Below the pieces are notes generated by a model. The model was not told where the DNA came from. It worked only from the letters and a program-made list of their open reading frames with translations, and made no database searches. The translations under genes were made by a program, and so were the position numbers. A stretch of 59,061 nucleotides of DNA from Staphylococcus sp. GSSP0090 (GTDB lineage: Bacteria > Bacillota > Bacilli > Staphylococcales > Staphylococcaceae), in NCBI RefSeq assembly GCF_013391405.1, contig NZ_JACBFD010000039.1, positions 1 through 59,061 of the forward strand, read 5' to 3'. This document shows positions 35,624 to 46,875 of this stretch, piece after piece. Each line of letters begins with the position of its first letter. Position 1 is the stretch's first letter.

Positions 35624-36439
35624 TTATAATATAAAACCTAATCCAAATCCGTCTAATTCCCCTTTGTAAAAGCCTCCAGTAAGCTGATGATATTTATCAT
35701 TTTTTAGATAACATTTTAAAAATGCACCTTTGTAATATGAACGTGGTGGTTGAGGTGTGATATCTAAATGAATGTTTTTTACATTTAATGATTTAAACCA
35801 TTGCTCCCAACGACGCAAAGCTTGTATTGTACGATGATCATGAGGGAATAGTTGGCCTAGTAAGTCTAATTGCTCCGTTGTTTTTGTTGTCAATAATTGA
35901 ACGATGGGGTGAGAAGTACCAAGTTCAGACGAAAGTTCAGAAATATTACGTTCTTGTACCAATTTTAAAATCGTTGTTGTTTGTTCTTTGGTAGTTAAAA
36001 GTAAATCAATCAATTGATAATGTCCTAAAATAACAAAATCTATATCGTCATTCAGATATTGTTGAATATATTTATAAAACGTCATAAAATCCTGCTGCAT
36101 ATCTGTAATGGTAGGGTTGTAATGTTCGATCCCTAATTGCGTATAAACATGATTATCACGAACAATAGGTCCCGCATATACTACTTTTTGATGACGTGGC
36201 GGATAATTGCTGTAATAGCGTAATAATTGGTCAGTGAAGTCATTACGTAATGCAAAGATATGATGGTCGTGTTGCCAGAAACTTCTTTCAGTCATTTGCT
36301 GTAAATCATCTTTACTCAATGTTTGCCAAGCTAAAGATTCGATAAAACTAAAATCTACTAGATGAAAATCAGCTTGCTGAAAATGTTTTAAAAAGTTAAG
36401 TTCCTTTTCTTTATTATTAATGATTGTTGCTGCATCCAT
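35624..36439 (-). CDS. hisZ: ATP phosphoribosyltransferase regulatory subunit
   Basis: 271 residues, HisZ, a paralog of histidyl-tRNA synthetase without tRNA charging, acting as activator/feedback subunit of HisG. The class II synthetase-like core is recognisable in Y-S-N-Y-P-P-R-H-Q-K-V-V-Y-A-G-P-I-V-R near 82 and Q-L-G-I-E-H-Y near 106, and the C-terminal G-G-F-Y-K-G-E-L-D-G-F-G-L-G-F. It is shorter than the roughly 390 of Bacillus, as I recall is usual for staphylococci. First gene of the operon, 18 bases before hisG; ribosome site AAAGGATGG. Confidence 0.88.
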   Translation of the reverse strand: MDAATIINNKEKELNFLKHFQQADFHLVDFSFIESLAWQTLSKDDLQQMTERSFWQHDHHIFALRNDFTDQLLRYYSNYPPRHQKVVYAGPIVRDNHVYTQLGIEHYNPTITDMQQDFMTFYKYIQQYLNDDIDFVILGHYQLIDLLLTTKEQTTTILKLVQERNISELSSELGTSHPIVQLLTTKTTEQLDLLGQLFPHDHRTIQALRRWEQWFKSLNVKNIHLDITPQPPRSYYKGAFLKCYLKNDKYHQLTGGFYKGELDGFGLGFIL

Positions 36440-36502
36440 ATTAAAACCATCCTTTGCATATACTTTGTTTCTCTACCGAACTAAAGTAAATTGATAAAGA
36501 AT

Positions 36503-36531
36503 ACTTTAACACAGTTATTTTTAGAATTCAA
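36503..36531 (-). promoter_or_regulatory. his operon promoter
   Basis: On the minus strand: -35 TTGAAT (36531-36526), 17-bp spacer, -10 TAAAGT (36508-36503). The predicted leader to hisZ is only about 55 bases and I see no T-box or histidine-codon leader peptide. Confidence 0.6.
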
Positions 36532-36572
36532 TAAATATTCAGAAAATATTTCGCATTATATTTATAAATAAA

Positions 36573-36604
36573 GAGTCTAAAACATCCATAGATGTCCTAG
36601 ACTC
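36573..36604 (-). terminator. terminator downstream of dsdA
   Basis: GAGTCTA (36573-36579) pairs with TAGACTC (36598-36604) with an inner ACATC/GATGT stem. It lies just beyond the dsdA stop and before the his promoter. Confidence 0.7.
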
Positions 36605-36617
36605 ACTCTCAAGATAT

Positions 36618-37920
<1,303 letters not shown>

Positions 37921-38275
37921 ATAAATACCTCCATATCACTTGAATAACGGTATGAAATAAAAATTTCACATTACATTAATTATAGCAAAAAATTTATTAG
38001 ATAGTCTGGTGTAGCGATAAGACATGTTGCTATGTATTATGGTAATAGGATAAACGACATGTTTTTAAAATCTGTTTATCTAAAATAATGTGACGGCATT
38101 TTTACAAGTTTGAATGATCGCTTTTGAATTTTCTTTTAGGAAAAGACCCATGTAATATAATCAATAAAAATAGTCAGAAACATCAATGAATGTCTCTGAC
38201 TATTTATGAGCTAGGTAAGCAGACGAAATCATTCTAGGAGAAATGACATTTCGTTTGGTGCTATCTTATATCAAG
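37921..38275. other. gap between ppk and dsdA with promoter and terminator
   Basis: 355 bases. On the minus strand an extended -10 (TGC-TATAAT, about 37987-37979) can drive dsdA; its -35 is poor, which would suit an activator-dependent promoter. A terminator for ppk's side lies at 38168-38205. No gene seen. Confidence 0.45.
38168..38205. terminator. hairpin terminator downstream of ppk
   Basis: AAATAGTCAGA (38168-38178) and TCTGACTATTT (38195-38205) are exact complements, with inner ACAT/ATGT pairing. Confidence 0.8.
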
Positions 38276-40435
38276 TTATTTTCTGAATTGCTTACGAATT
38301 TTAGTAAACCAACCTTTACGTTCATTAACGGACATAACTTGTGGACGTGAATTATCTTCTTTTAATTGTTGGCCATAATCCATTGCTTCTTTCATTAGGA
38401 AGGCTTGAGAATTTAAAGGTGATAAATTATTTTCAATATAATGGTATTGACCAAATTGATCTTGGTAACGTCCTTTTTGATTATCTGAGAGTTGTAAGTT
38501 CATATAATCTAATAAACGCTTCGCAATGTCTTTATCTTCAACAGGGAATAAAATTTCTACGCGTTTAATCATATTTCTAGTCATTGCATCCGCAGAAGAA
38601 AGATATATAATGTCGTCGCCATTATTATGGAAATAATAGATACGAGAATGTTCTAAGAATCTACCAACGATACTGACGACTTCAATATTTTCACTTATTC
38701 CGGGAATACCTGGCTTAAGACAACAAATGCCACGAATAATCAATTGAACTTTCACACCTGCACAAGATGCTTCGAATAATTTGAGAATGATATCTTTATC
38801 CGTTAAAGAATTCATTTTCATAATAATTTTACCGTTACCATGTTCGCGATGTGATTTAATTTCATTATCTATTCTAGCTAAAAAGACATCACGAATGTCG
38901 AAAGGTGCGACAATTAATTTGTTATATACAGGTTTTACTGAATAGCCACTCAAATAATTGAAGAAATTAATCGCATCTTCAGCAATTTCATCATTTGTTG
39001 TAATGATTCCCATATCAGTATAAATATTGGCTGTCTTATCATTATAGTTACCCGTACCTAAATGAATGAATGAAGTTAATTTATTGTTTATGCGTTTAAC
39101 GACGAGTGCAATTTTACTATGAGTCTTCAAATGTGTCATACCATAAATTACATGACATCCTGCATCTTCTAACATTCTTGCCCAATGTACATTGTTTTCC
39201 TCATCAAAACGCGCTTTCAATTCGACAAGTACAGTGACTTGTTTGCCATTTTCGGCTGCATTTTTCAAACTATTAATAATAGGGGAGTCTTTACTTACAC
39301 GATAAAGTGTTTGTTTAATTGCAATGGTATTCGGATCTTCAGCCGCTTCCCTTATAAAATCAACAATGGGTTCAAAGGATTCATATGGATGGTGGAAGAA
39401 GATGTCTCTTTTTAATGATAAATCAAAAATATTATGGTTTCCTAAAGATTGAGGTACTTGAGGTACATATTTATTATATTTCAAATATTTCAGCTTATTG
39501 GATAAATGATCAACTAAATCAGTGAGCATGGTTAAATCAAGTGGTCCATCTACGAAATAAACGTCATTATCATGTACATCTAGTTGATTGATAATCCATA
39601 CAATATCTTCATGTGTCGCTTGTCTACCGTCTACTTCTAAACGGACAGCAGTACCGCGTTTACGTTCTTTTAAGAAACGTTCGATTTCTATTAATAAATC
39701 TTCTGCGCCATCTTCATGAATCGTTAAATCAGCATTACGTGTGATTCTAAACGTAAAGGTATTTAATACCGTATATCCTGTGAATAATTCATTAATGAAG
39801 TAGGTGATAATATCTTCAATCATAATGATATATTGCTTGTCACCTTTGTTAAATGAATAAAAACGAGAAATAAGTGAAGGTATTTGAACGATAGCAGAAT
39901 TAATATCATCTTCTGTATCAATATCTACAAAAATATTTAAGCTTTTATTATTTAGTTTCGGAAAAGGATGATAAGCATCAATTCCTAAAGGTGTTAATGT
40001 TGGTAAGATACCGTATTTGAATTCTGATTCAAGCTGAGGTAATAAGTCGTCAGGTAGCTGTTCTGGCTTGATGATTTCAACTTGATATTGTCTTAAATCA
40101 TCAATTAATTCGTTATAACGTTTGTATTGTAAATCAACTATTTTCTTATTTTTTAGTTTAATCTGATCAAGTTGTTGCTTAGGAGTTAATTGTGCTTTAT
40201 TTTCAGGTTTATCGTAACCCATTTTGACTTGATCTTGTAAGCCCGCTACACGAACCATAAAGAACTCATCTAAATTCGAACTGAATATAGAGACAAAGTT
40301 AAGTTGTTCTAATAATGGGTTATTTTTATCTTGTGCCTCTTGTAAGACGCGATAGTTAAAATCCAACCAACTAAGCTCTCTATTATTATAATATTGTGGT
40401 AAGTTTAAATCTTTATCTCCCAAATTTCTATGCAT
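38276..40435 (-). CDS. ppk: polyphosphate kinase 1
   Basis: 719 residues, PPK1, membrane-associated, reversibly polymerising the gamma phosphate of ATP into polyphosphate. N domain: [14 protein letters not shown] near residue 18 and [10 protein letters not shown] near 53. The two phospholipase-D-like catalytic lobes carry the autophosphorylated His in T-H-S-K (about 439), followed by H-L-G-T-G-N-Y-N, and the second conserved His in L-E-H-S-R-I-Y-Y-F (about 590). Start with GAGGTG. It follows ppx with a 67-base gap and is probably cotranscribed. Confidence 0.95.
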   Translation of the reverse strand: MHRNLGDKDLNLPQYYNNRELSWLDFNYRVLQEAQDKNNPLLEQLNFVSIFSSNLDEFFMVRVAGLQDQVKMGYDKPENKAQLTPKQQLDQIKLKNKKIVDLQYKRYNELIDDLRQYQVEIIKPEQLPDDLLPQLESEFKYGILPTLTPLGIDAYHPFPKLNNKSLNIFVDIDTEDDINSAIVQIPSLISRFYSFNKGDKQYIIMIEDIITYFINELFTGYTVLNTFTFRITRNADLTIHEDGAEDLLIEIERFLKERKRGTAVRLEVDGRQATHEDIVWIINQLDVHDNDVYFVDGPLDLTMLTDLVDHLSNKLKYLKYNKYVPQVPQSLGNHNIFDLSLKRDIFFHHPYESFEPIVDFIREAAEDPNTIAIKQTLYRVSKDSPIINSLKNAAENGKQVTVLVELKARFDEENNVHWARMLEDAGCHVIYGMTHLKTHSKIALVVKRINNKLTSFIHLGTGNYNDKTANIYTDMGIITTNDEIAEDAINFFNYLSGYSVKPVYNKLIVAPFDIRDVFLARIDNEIKSHREHGNGKIIMKMNSLTDKDIILKLFEASCAGVKVQLIIRGICCLKPGIPGISENIEVVSIVGRFLEHSRIYYFHNNGDDIIYLSSADAMTRNMIKRVEILFPVEDKDIAKRLLDYMNLQLSDNQKGRYQDQFGQYHYIENNLSPLNSQAFLMKEAMDYGQQLKEDNSRPQVMSVNERKGWFTKIRKQFRK

Positions 40436-40502
40436 AACGCTTTATACACCTCGTTGTAGTCTAAAATACATAATTTGCTACGTATAACGTACCATATGAA
40501 TT

Positions 40503-42029
40503 TTAAGATTTTGTAAAGATAATAGAAAGATTTTCTTTTAAAATTTTCTCAATATGTTTTTTCTGACGAAGGGACTGATATTCTTCAGCAATAGGTGCAC
40601 CATTATAATATACGTATAACGTGTATTCGCCGTCGTTTTCTTTTAAATCTATTGATTCCACAGCACTCGTATGAGAGATGTTGAGCGCATTCACAAATTT
40701 TATAATACCACCAAGTGATTGAACATTATCTAATTCTTTGCCACGTAACCATTCTGTTTCATGGCTGAAGAATTTTAACAGTGATTTATTTTTAAAACTT
40801 GCGAGCAAAGCCAATTTGACACGATCTTCATGCTTGAAACCATCAATCATAGAATTAGCGATAATATAATAGGTATGGGGCGAACTTGAATCTGAGTCAA
40901 TAAAACGACCTAAGTAATACAAGTAAGCACCTTCAGCGAATAATGTTTTTTCGTTATCTGACACCTCAATTTTTTTAAAATTGATAAGTTGTGTTAATAA
41001 TGATTGGGCTAATTTAACACGTTGATTTGCGCTTGATTCCTCTATGCCATATTCATTGGCTAAGTGGAAGAGGGCATCTTTTCTAATGTTTTCTTTTTTA
41101 AATTCTGATGGATGACGCTCACTAATAATATTCATGGCATAGCCTTCACGTAATCCTTTACGAGAAAATGTGAATTGTGAGGCTTCAATTTTATTAAATA
41201 ACACTTTAAAGACAGATACGGCAGGCAGTATAATATCTACACGATCTCTGCTCAAACCATCGATATCTTTGAGTTCATCACGAGAACTTTTTTTAAGTAT
41301 TGTATACACTTCATCGATGTTATCCTCTGTCATTGTATAATTATGGACGCCACCAATAGGGTATGAATGTTCAGATTGATGAATGCGTGCTACATTACGC
41401 GCTGAGCCACCTATGCCTACTAGAGCGACTTCTTGATCTTTCAACCAAGCGAGTTGATCAAATTGTTTAGATAAAAACTTCTCCATATCTTTGATTGAAG
41501 ATTTATCATTATGATCTTTACCGTCAAAGAATTTACGTTGTAAAGTAACGACACCAAATGGAAAACTGTGTGCTTCTATCAATTTTTTGTCTTTAAAAAG
41601 TGTGACTTCTGTAGAACCACCGCCGATATCGACAGAGACACCATCTTGGATGTCAGTGGTGTGGGTAATGGCGTAAAAGCCATAAAATGCCTCTTCTTCT
41701 TCAGGTATTAACTTAATTTTTATATTCAGTTCTTTTTTAATGTTTTCAATAATCTTGTCTCTGTTTGTTGATTGTCTGATGGCTGCTGTAGCAATAGGAT
41801 GTAATTCAGTCACTTCAAATTTATCTGCAACAGTTTTAAAACTGCTCAATGTCTTCGTTAAAACTTCAATACCTTCGTTATTCATTGCCAAATCTTTTGT
41901 TAAATATTGGCTTAATCTTGCTGGTGTCTTAATGTTCAATAATTCATTCAGGCCTGTTTTTTTATCAAATTCGAAAATCACTAACCTGATTGTATTTGAA
42001 CCGATATCTATTAATCCTATACGTTCCAT
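40503..42029 (-). CDS. ppx: exopolyphosphatase (Ppx/GppA family)
   Basis: 508 residues. The ASKHA-fold N-terminal half has phosphate loop 1 in D-I-G-S-N-T-I-R-L near residue 7, D-I-G-G-G-S-T-E-V near 143 and G-I-G-G-S-A-R near 208. The C-terminal half (about 310-508) is an HD-like helical domain. It releases phosphate from polyphosphate ends and may also hydrolyse pppGpp. First gene of a ppx-ppk operon with a GGAGG site, so both synthesis and breakdown of polyphosphate are encoded together. Linkage with RelP in stress signalling is plausible but only inference. Confidence 0.92.
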   Translation of the reverse strand: MERIGLIDIGSNTIRLVIFEFDKKTGLNELLNIKTPARLSQYLTKDLAMNNEGIEVLTKTLSSFKTVADKFEVTELHPIATAAIRQSTNRDKIIENIKKELNIKIKLIPEEEEAFYGFYAITHTTDIQDGVSVDIGGGSTEVTLFKDKKLIEAHSFPFGVVTLQRKFFDGKDHNDKSSIKDMEKFLSKQFDQLAWLKDQEVALVGIGGSARNVARIHQSEHSYPIGGVHNYTMTEDNIDEVYTILKKSSRDELKDIDGLSRDRVDIILPAVSVFKVLFNKIEASQFTFSRKGLREGYAMNIISERHPSEFKKENIRKDALFHLANEYGIEESSANQRVKLAQSLLTQLINFKKIEVSDNEKTLFAEGAYLYYLGRFIDSDSSSPHTYYIIANSMIDGFKHEDRVKLALLASFKNKSLLKFFSHETEWLRGKELDNVQSLGGIIKFVNALNISHTSAVESIDLKENDGEYTLYVYYNGAPIAEEYQSLRQKKHIEKILKENLSIIFTKS

Positions 42030-42198
42030 GTTTTCCTCCTATATAAAAATGAGGTTTTTTTCATAAACTCTATTTTTGTTTACCCTTTTCTTTCCTATTA
42101 TATTACATCAAAAAATAAAATTTGTATTTAAAAATATTCATATTGTCCAATATAAATAAGTGTCATTCAATGGGTTGAGTGTTAATCATTAAGAAGCG

Positions 42199-42230
42199 CA
42201 ACCATACAGTGATGATTAACTGTATGGTTG
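42199..42230. terminator. hairpin terminator downstream of the AbgT gene
   Basis: CAACCATACAGT (42199-42210) and ACTGTATGGTTG (42219-42230) are exact complements around an 8-base loop. T run weak on the minus strand. Confidence 0.65.
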
Positions 42231-42247
42231 AATAATATTGTAAGGCT

Positions 42248-43786
42248 TTATTTTACGTGTAAAGGGCCACCTGGACCTAATGGCCAACCAAGTAAATACC
42301 AAACAATCATAAATATAGGCCAAACAATACTTAAAATAATTGTGTAAGGCATGAGACTCGATAATAAAGAGCCCAATTTCATATTATTATCATACTTTTG
42401 TGCATAAGATAATAACAGTGGAAGGTATGGCATCATAGGGGTGATTGGATTACTTATGGAATCTCCAATACGATAGAGCATTTGTGTGAAGGCAGGATGA
42501 AAGCCTACTAACATAAGCATAGGTATAAATATAGGTGCTAAAATACCCCATTTTGCAGAAGCACTACCAATTAATAAATTGATCAGTGCACTTAATAAAA
42601 TAATGCCTAAAATAAGTATGATGCCATTTTGACCTTGTAAAAGTGCAGCCCCTTTAACTGCAACGATGACACCTAAATTACTCCATTCTAAAAACGCTAA
42701 CAGTTGTGCAGCAAAGAATACAATGACAATAAAAGAACCCATGGATGACATAGAATCTGCTAACATTTTACCTAAGTCTTTAGAATTTTTGAATTCTTTC
42801 ATTAACACACCGTATACTAGGCCGGGTACTAAGAATAAAACCAAGATGATTAATCCAACACCATTAATAATCGGCGCATCGTTAAGTAAGCTGCCCGTTT
42901 TAGCATTCCTTAAAAAGCTATTTTGAGGTATTGCTAAAATAATGAGCAGTACAATCATAATGAAAAAGCTAATATTAGCCCAAAATACAGCACGGTTTTC
43001 TTCAGTGGTTAGTCCAGTATTTTCATCATCAACTTGAATATCAGATTTTGAGTCATCATAGGTACCTAACCTTGGGATAACAAAACGCATGGTTACCCAA
43101 TAAACGGATGGTAGTAATACAAGTACACTTGCCGAGATAAAATACCAATTCATGGCCACATTAACGTGGACATTATCAGAAACAATCTTAGCAGCAGGTT
43201 CAGTAAATGCATATAATAAGGCATCTGACATACCAATCATGATATTTGCTGAAAACCCACCAATAGCTGACGCATAGGCCATCGCTAATCCTGCAATAGG
43301 GTGATAACCCAATTTAATAAATACCATAGCAGTTAGCGGTGGTAAAACGATAGGAGCAGCATCGCCAGCTGCGTTACCTAATATGCCAATAAGTATGATA
43401 ACTGGAACGATAAATTTTTTGGGTGCTTTATGTACAACTTGAACCATTAATTTATCAAAATAACCTGTTTTTTCAGCGACACCTACACCAAGCATGACAG
43501 CTAAGACAAGCCCTAAAGCTGGGAATTCTGAAAAATTCTTAACAGCATCATTTAATATCATCATTAAACCGTCTTTACTTAAAATACTTTTAATAGCAAT
43601 CGTATCTCCGGTGCCAGGGTGTTTAACACTGATGTGGAATAATGAAACAATCCATGTGATAATAGCAAGTCCTAGGCACATTAAGAAAAATAAAATACTA
43701 GGATCAGGTAGTTTATTACCAACTTTTTCTACAATATTTAAAAATCTATCTACGAGTGTCGGTTTGTCCTTTGTATTTGAAGTCAT
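42248..43786 (-). CDS. AbgT family transporter
   Basis: 512 residues, about 12 membrane segments with two hairpin regions. Family features are G-N-K-L-P-D-P near residue 20, A-V-M-L-G-V-G-V-A-E-K-T-G near 97, N-A-A-G-D-A-A-P-I-V-L-P-P near 137, S-A-S-A-K-W-G-I-L-A-P near 415 and the P-M-M-P-Y-L-P block near 460. AbgT proteins are ion-driven transporters; the E. coli member imports p-aminobenzoyl-glutamate while MtrF/YdaH-type members export sulfonamides. Which applies here cannot be read. Strong AGGAGG site. Monocistronic. Confidence 0.88.
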   Translation of the reverse strand: MTSNTKDKPTLVDRFLNIVEKVGNKLPDPSILFFLMCLGLAIITWIVSLFHISVKHPGTGDTIAIKSILSKDGLMMILNDAVKNFSEFPALGLVLAVMLGVGVAEKTGYFDKLMVQVVHKAPKKFIVPVIILIGILGNAAGDAAPIVLPPLTAMVFIKLGYHPIAGLAMAYASAIGGFSANIMIGMSDALLYAFTEPAAKIVSDNVHVNVAMNWYFISASVLVLLPSVYWVTMRFVIPRLGTYDDSKSDIQVDDENTGLTTEENRAVFWANISFFIMIVLLIILAIPQNSFLRNAKTGSLLNDAPIINGVGLIILVLFLVPGLVYGVLMKEFKNSKDLGKMLADSMSSMGSFIVIVFFAAQLLAFLEWSNLGVIVAVKGAALLQGQNGIILILGIILLSALINLLIGSASAKWGILAPIFIPMLMLVGFHPAFTQMLYRIGDSISNPITPMMPYLPLLLSYAQKYDNNMKLGSLLSSLMPYTIILSIVWPIFMIVWYLLGWPLGPGGPLHVK

Positions 43787-44010
43787 ATGAACTACCTCCT
43801 AATTAAGTTATCGAAAGTATACCAAAATAATCTTTTTAATTGAACAAATATTCAGAAAATAATTATGTGTTTAATAGAAAAAATTCACATAATGTATGTA
43901 AAAGCTATTAAAAAGTACATTCAAGTTTTATTTCTTAAGAAAAAAGGAAGTACATAGATAAACGTATTTTATAAAATAGAAAATATAGTTTGAGATAGGA
44001 GAAGTGATAA

Positions 44011-44832
44011 ATGATGGGAAGATTAAATAATAAAATCGCTATTTTGACAGGTGCTAGTACAGGTATTGGTGCTGCATCAGCAAAAATATTAGCCGAGGAA
44101 GGTGCGCACGTATTGGCAGTGGATATTTCAGAGAAAGTGCATGATACTGTAAAAGAAATCAATCATGCGGGTCATACAGCTTCAGGTTATATTGTAGATG
44201 TGTCCGATGCACACGCAGTTGAACGCTTTGCTCAAGCGGTTAAAGAGAAATATGAAAAAATAGATGTCCTGTTTAATAATGCAGGTGTGGATCATGCAGC
44301 TGGTCGTATTCATGAATACCCGGTTGAAGTATTCGACAAGATATTAGGTGTTGATTTAAGAGGGACATTCTTAATGACCAAATTTTTCCTCCCACTGATG
44401 ATGGACGAAGGTGGCTCAATTATCAATACGGCATCATTTTCTGGGTTAGCTGCAGACTTAAATCGTTCAGGTTATAATGCAGCAAAAGGTGGCGTCATTA
44501 ACTTTACACGTTCTACTGCGATTGAATACGGTCGTGAAAATATCAGAGCAAATGCAATTTCACCAGGGACGATTGAAACACCGCTTGTAGATAAATTGAC
44601 AGGTACAGCTGAAGATGACGCTGGCAAAGCTTTTAGAGAGAATCAAAAATGGGTTACGCCGTTAGGTAGACTTGGTACACCTGAAGAAGTTGGTAAACTT
44701 GTAGCATTTTTAGCTTCTGATGATAGTTCATTTATAACGGGCGAATCTATCACCATAGATGGTGGCGTGATGGCATATACATGGCCAGGAGAAATGTTAA
44801 GTGATGATAGTTGGAAAAATACAACGAAATAA
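44011..44832 (+). CDS. SDR family oxidoreductase
   Basis: 273 residues, classical SDR. T-G-A-S-T-G-I-G is near residue 14, an Asp at the end of beta-2 (A-V-D-I-S) near 39 indicates NAD(H) preference, N-N-A-G-V near 90, catalytic S-F-S-G ... Y-N-A-A-K near 141-158 and S-P-G-T-I-E-T-P near 186. Closest in feel to 3-oxoacyl-ACP reductase-like/glucose dehydrogenase-like dehydrogenases, with an unusual C-terminal tail after I-D-G-G-V (M-A-Y-T-W-P-G-E-M). The substrate is unknown. Two consecutive ATG codons; AGGAG lies upstream of the first. Confidence 0.8.
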   Translation: MMGRLNNKIAILTGASTGIGAASAKILAEEGAHVLAVDISEKVHDTVKEINHAGHTASGYIVDVSDAHAVERFAQAVKEKYEKIDVLFNNAGVDHAAGRIHEYPVEVFDKILGVDLRGTFLMTKFFLPLMMDEGGSIINTASFSGLAADLNRSGYNAAKGGVINFTRSTAIEYGRENIRANAISPGTIETPLVDKLTGTAEDDAGKAFRENQKWVTPLGRLGTPEEVGKLVAFLASDDSSFITGESITIDGGVMAYTWPGEMLSDDSWKNTTK

Positions 44833-44870
44833 TTTGATAGTTGTTTTTATGAAATGTTGAGAAGCATCAT

Positions 44871-44916
44871 AAAATCCACACAGTAACTGATTAAATTCAG
44901 TCAATGTGTGGATTTT
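44871..44916. terminator. bidirectional terminator
   Basis: AAAATCCACAC (44871-44881) and GTGTGGATTTT (44906-44916) pair exactly, with an inner ACTGA/TCAGT stem. It separates two convergent genes. Confidence 0.85.
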
Positions 44917-44940
44917 AATTTATACATATGCTATCTACGA

Positions 44941-46017
44941 TTACCAGATAATTTGGTCGACAACTTCGTTATTTAATGATTTAACAATTTCTGTAACAAG
45001 CGCTACTGAATTTTGATAATCATCTGTGTGTAACACGGACACATTAGAATGCATGTAACGCAATGCGACCCCGATAGATACGGTTGGAGTCCCTTCATTA
45101 GCAACATGGATACTACCGGCATCCGTACCGCCACCAGCAGTTGTGTCTAATTGGATTGTGATATTATGTTTTTTAGCAATGTCTTTGATGTGTTTTGTGA
45201 AACCGACATGACCAATATTGGACGCGTCCATAATAATCACAACGGGTCCGTTACCGATAGCCGTATCACTCACTTGGCCTGACATACCAGGTGTGTCATA
45301 AGCAATGGCTACATCAACAGCAATCGCTAAGTCTGGTTTGATTTTATTAGCAGCAACTTTAGCACCACGCAGACCGACTTCTTCTTGTACATTGGCACCA
45401 GCTACCAAGTTGATGTCTATAGATTCATTTTTTAATCTTTGCAATACATCTACTGCAAGGGCACAACCATAGCGGTTATCGAATGCTTTAGCAGTTAAGT
45501 ATTTTTGATTAGCCAATGTTTCGAATTCACTGTATGGCGTTACCATATTACCCATTTCGATACCAAATTGCTCTGCTTCTTTTTTACTTTTAACACCGAT
45601 ATCAATAAACATCTCTTTCATATCAATTGTTTTTTTACGTTCCTCTGGTGATAACACGTGAGGGGGTTTTGAACCGATGATACCTCTGATTTTTTTACCT
45701 TCATCTGTTGTAATCGTTACTTTTTGTGAAAGCATCACTTGATTCCACCAACCACCGATTGGAGTGAATCTTAAGAAACCGTCGTTATCAATTTTAGTAA
45801 CGATAAAACCAACTTCATCTAGATGACCTGCGACCATTAATGTTTTATTCCCATTAGTAGCTGATTTTTTACCAAAAATGCCACCAAGATTGTCTTCGAT
45901 AATTTCATCACTCACTGGTGTTAAATAGTCATGCATTAATGCTTTGACTGACATTTCGTGTCCGGCAATGCCATCTATATCTGTGAGTGATTTTAATAAT
46001 TTTACTGAATCATTCAT
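44941..46017 (-). CDS. M42 family metalloaminopeptidase
   Basis: 358 residues. Two-metal aminopeptidase with ligands in A-G-H-L-D-E-V near residue 65, a bridging Asp in K-A-F-D-N-R near 180, V-Q-E-E-V-G-L-R-G near 210 (catalytic Glu plus ligand) and D-A-G near 295. M42 enzymes (glutamyl aminopeptidase PepA, FrvX, YtoP/YsdC) form dodecamers and remove N-terminal residues from peptides, in the cytosol. Length is standard. Ribosome site GAGGGGG. Some annotators call it a cellulase or endoglucanase; the motifs do not support that. Confidence 0.9.
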   Translation of the reverse strand: MNDSVKLLKSLTDIDGIAGHEMSVKALMHDYLTPVSDEIIEDNLGGIFGKKSATNGNKTLMVAGHLDEVGFIVTKIDNDGFLRFTPIGGWWNQVMLSQKVTITTDEGKKIRGIIGSKPPHVLSPEERKKTIDMKEMFIDIGVKSKKEAEQFGIEMGNMVTPYSEFETLANQKYLTAKAFDNRYGCALAVDVLQRLKNESIDINLVAGANVQEEVGLRGAKVAANKIKPDLAIAVDVAIAYDTPGMSGQVSDTAIGNGPVVIIMDASNIGHVGFTKHIKDIAKKHNITIQLDTTAGGGTDAGSIHVANEGTPTVSIGVALRYMHSNVSVLHTDDYQNSVALVTEIVKSLNNEVVDQIIW

Positions 46018-46219
46018 AATAAGTCCCCCTCAAAAAATAAAGTATGATTATATTTTACCATTTAAGTTTTAATATTATAGTTTTTTGATTAGATACGCAT
46101 GATTTACAAAAGAAATGCGTGTGTCGTATCAATCCCTACTAAAATGCTAAGACTAAAAGTATGCAATATGTCATTTGTCATGTTTCAATAGTAGTATAAA
46201 CAAAGTGGAGGGATTTATT

Positions 46220-46735
46220 ATGACAGAAGTTAAGTATCTTACATTTGGTTCAGAAAATGCGCCCATAACAGTTGAGTCGTTTATTAATTTTGCGTGTCCA
46301 TTCTGTAAAAATTATTTTAAAGCAGCAGATAGTGTACTTGCACCTTACATCGAGTCTGGTGACGTGCAACATGTCGTTAAACATTTCGATAAAACAAAAC
46401 AAGCATTATTAAAAGGGACAGTTGCAAATATTTACTTAAATTATGATGAACCGGAGGAAACATTAGCAATCATTCGTCAATTATATGATACGCAAGATCA
46501 ATGGAAAGTAAGCTTTACAGCTATTGAAGATAAAATGATAAATGAATTAAATTTAACACCTCAAAAAGATGCTGATGCGCGTTCATTAGCAATCAATGAA
46601 GAAACATTTGAACGTGGTATTAAAGGTATACCCACTGTATTTATTAATGAGGAAAAATTTGAATTTGATCCGTTAAAAGACAAACAAGATAAAATTGAGA
46701 CATTATTAAATGAAGCAATATCTAAATTAAAATAG
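46220..46735 (+). CDS. DsbA-family thioredoxin-fold protein
   Basis: 171 residues. Thioredoxin fold with an inserted helical domain: active site C-P-F-C near residue 27, cis-Pro loop G-I-P-T-V-F-I-N near 141. No signal peptide, so it acts in the cytosol, unlike the secreted staphylococcal DsbA lipoprotein. The start was set at the Met following GTGGAGGG; 15 codons of the same frame upstream lack a ribosome site. Related to DsbA/FrnE-like and YneN-like oxidoreductases; the partner is unknown. Ends at a terminator. Confidence 0.85.
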   Translation: MTEVKYLTFGSENAPITVESFINFACPFCKNYFKAADSVLAPYIESGDVQHVVKHFDKTKQALLKGTVANIYLNYDEPEETLAIIRQLYDTQDQWKVSFTAIEDKMINELNLTPQKDADARSLAINEETFERGIKGIPTVFINEEKFEFDPLKDKQDKIETLLNEAISKLK

Positions 46736-46745
46736 TAGATAAACT

Positions 46746-46790
46746 AAAAATCTCAAGCATTAAAATGATAACTTAATGTTTGAGATTTTT
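46746..46790. terminator. bidirectional terminator
   Basis: AAAAATCTCAAGCATT (46746-46761) pairs with AATGTTTGAGATTTTT (46775-46790) with one mismatch/wobble, T run on both strands. Confidence 0.85.
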
Positions 46791-46875
46791 TAGTTAGATT
46801 GAACAAAATAATTTAAATTTTAAAAATATTGAGTTGTTAAAAATAGATGATTTATTTGACCTTTAATATACTTAA

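Noticed and set aside
36440..36530. T-box or His-codon attenuator before hisZ
   Set aside because: The leader after the predicted start is only about 55 bases with no T-box sequence, no terminator hairpin and no His codon run.
44941..46017. Cellulase/endoglucanase call for the M42 protein
   Set aside because: The metal ligands and catalytic Glu match M42 aminopeptidases; there are no glycosidase features.
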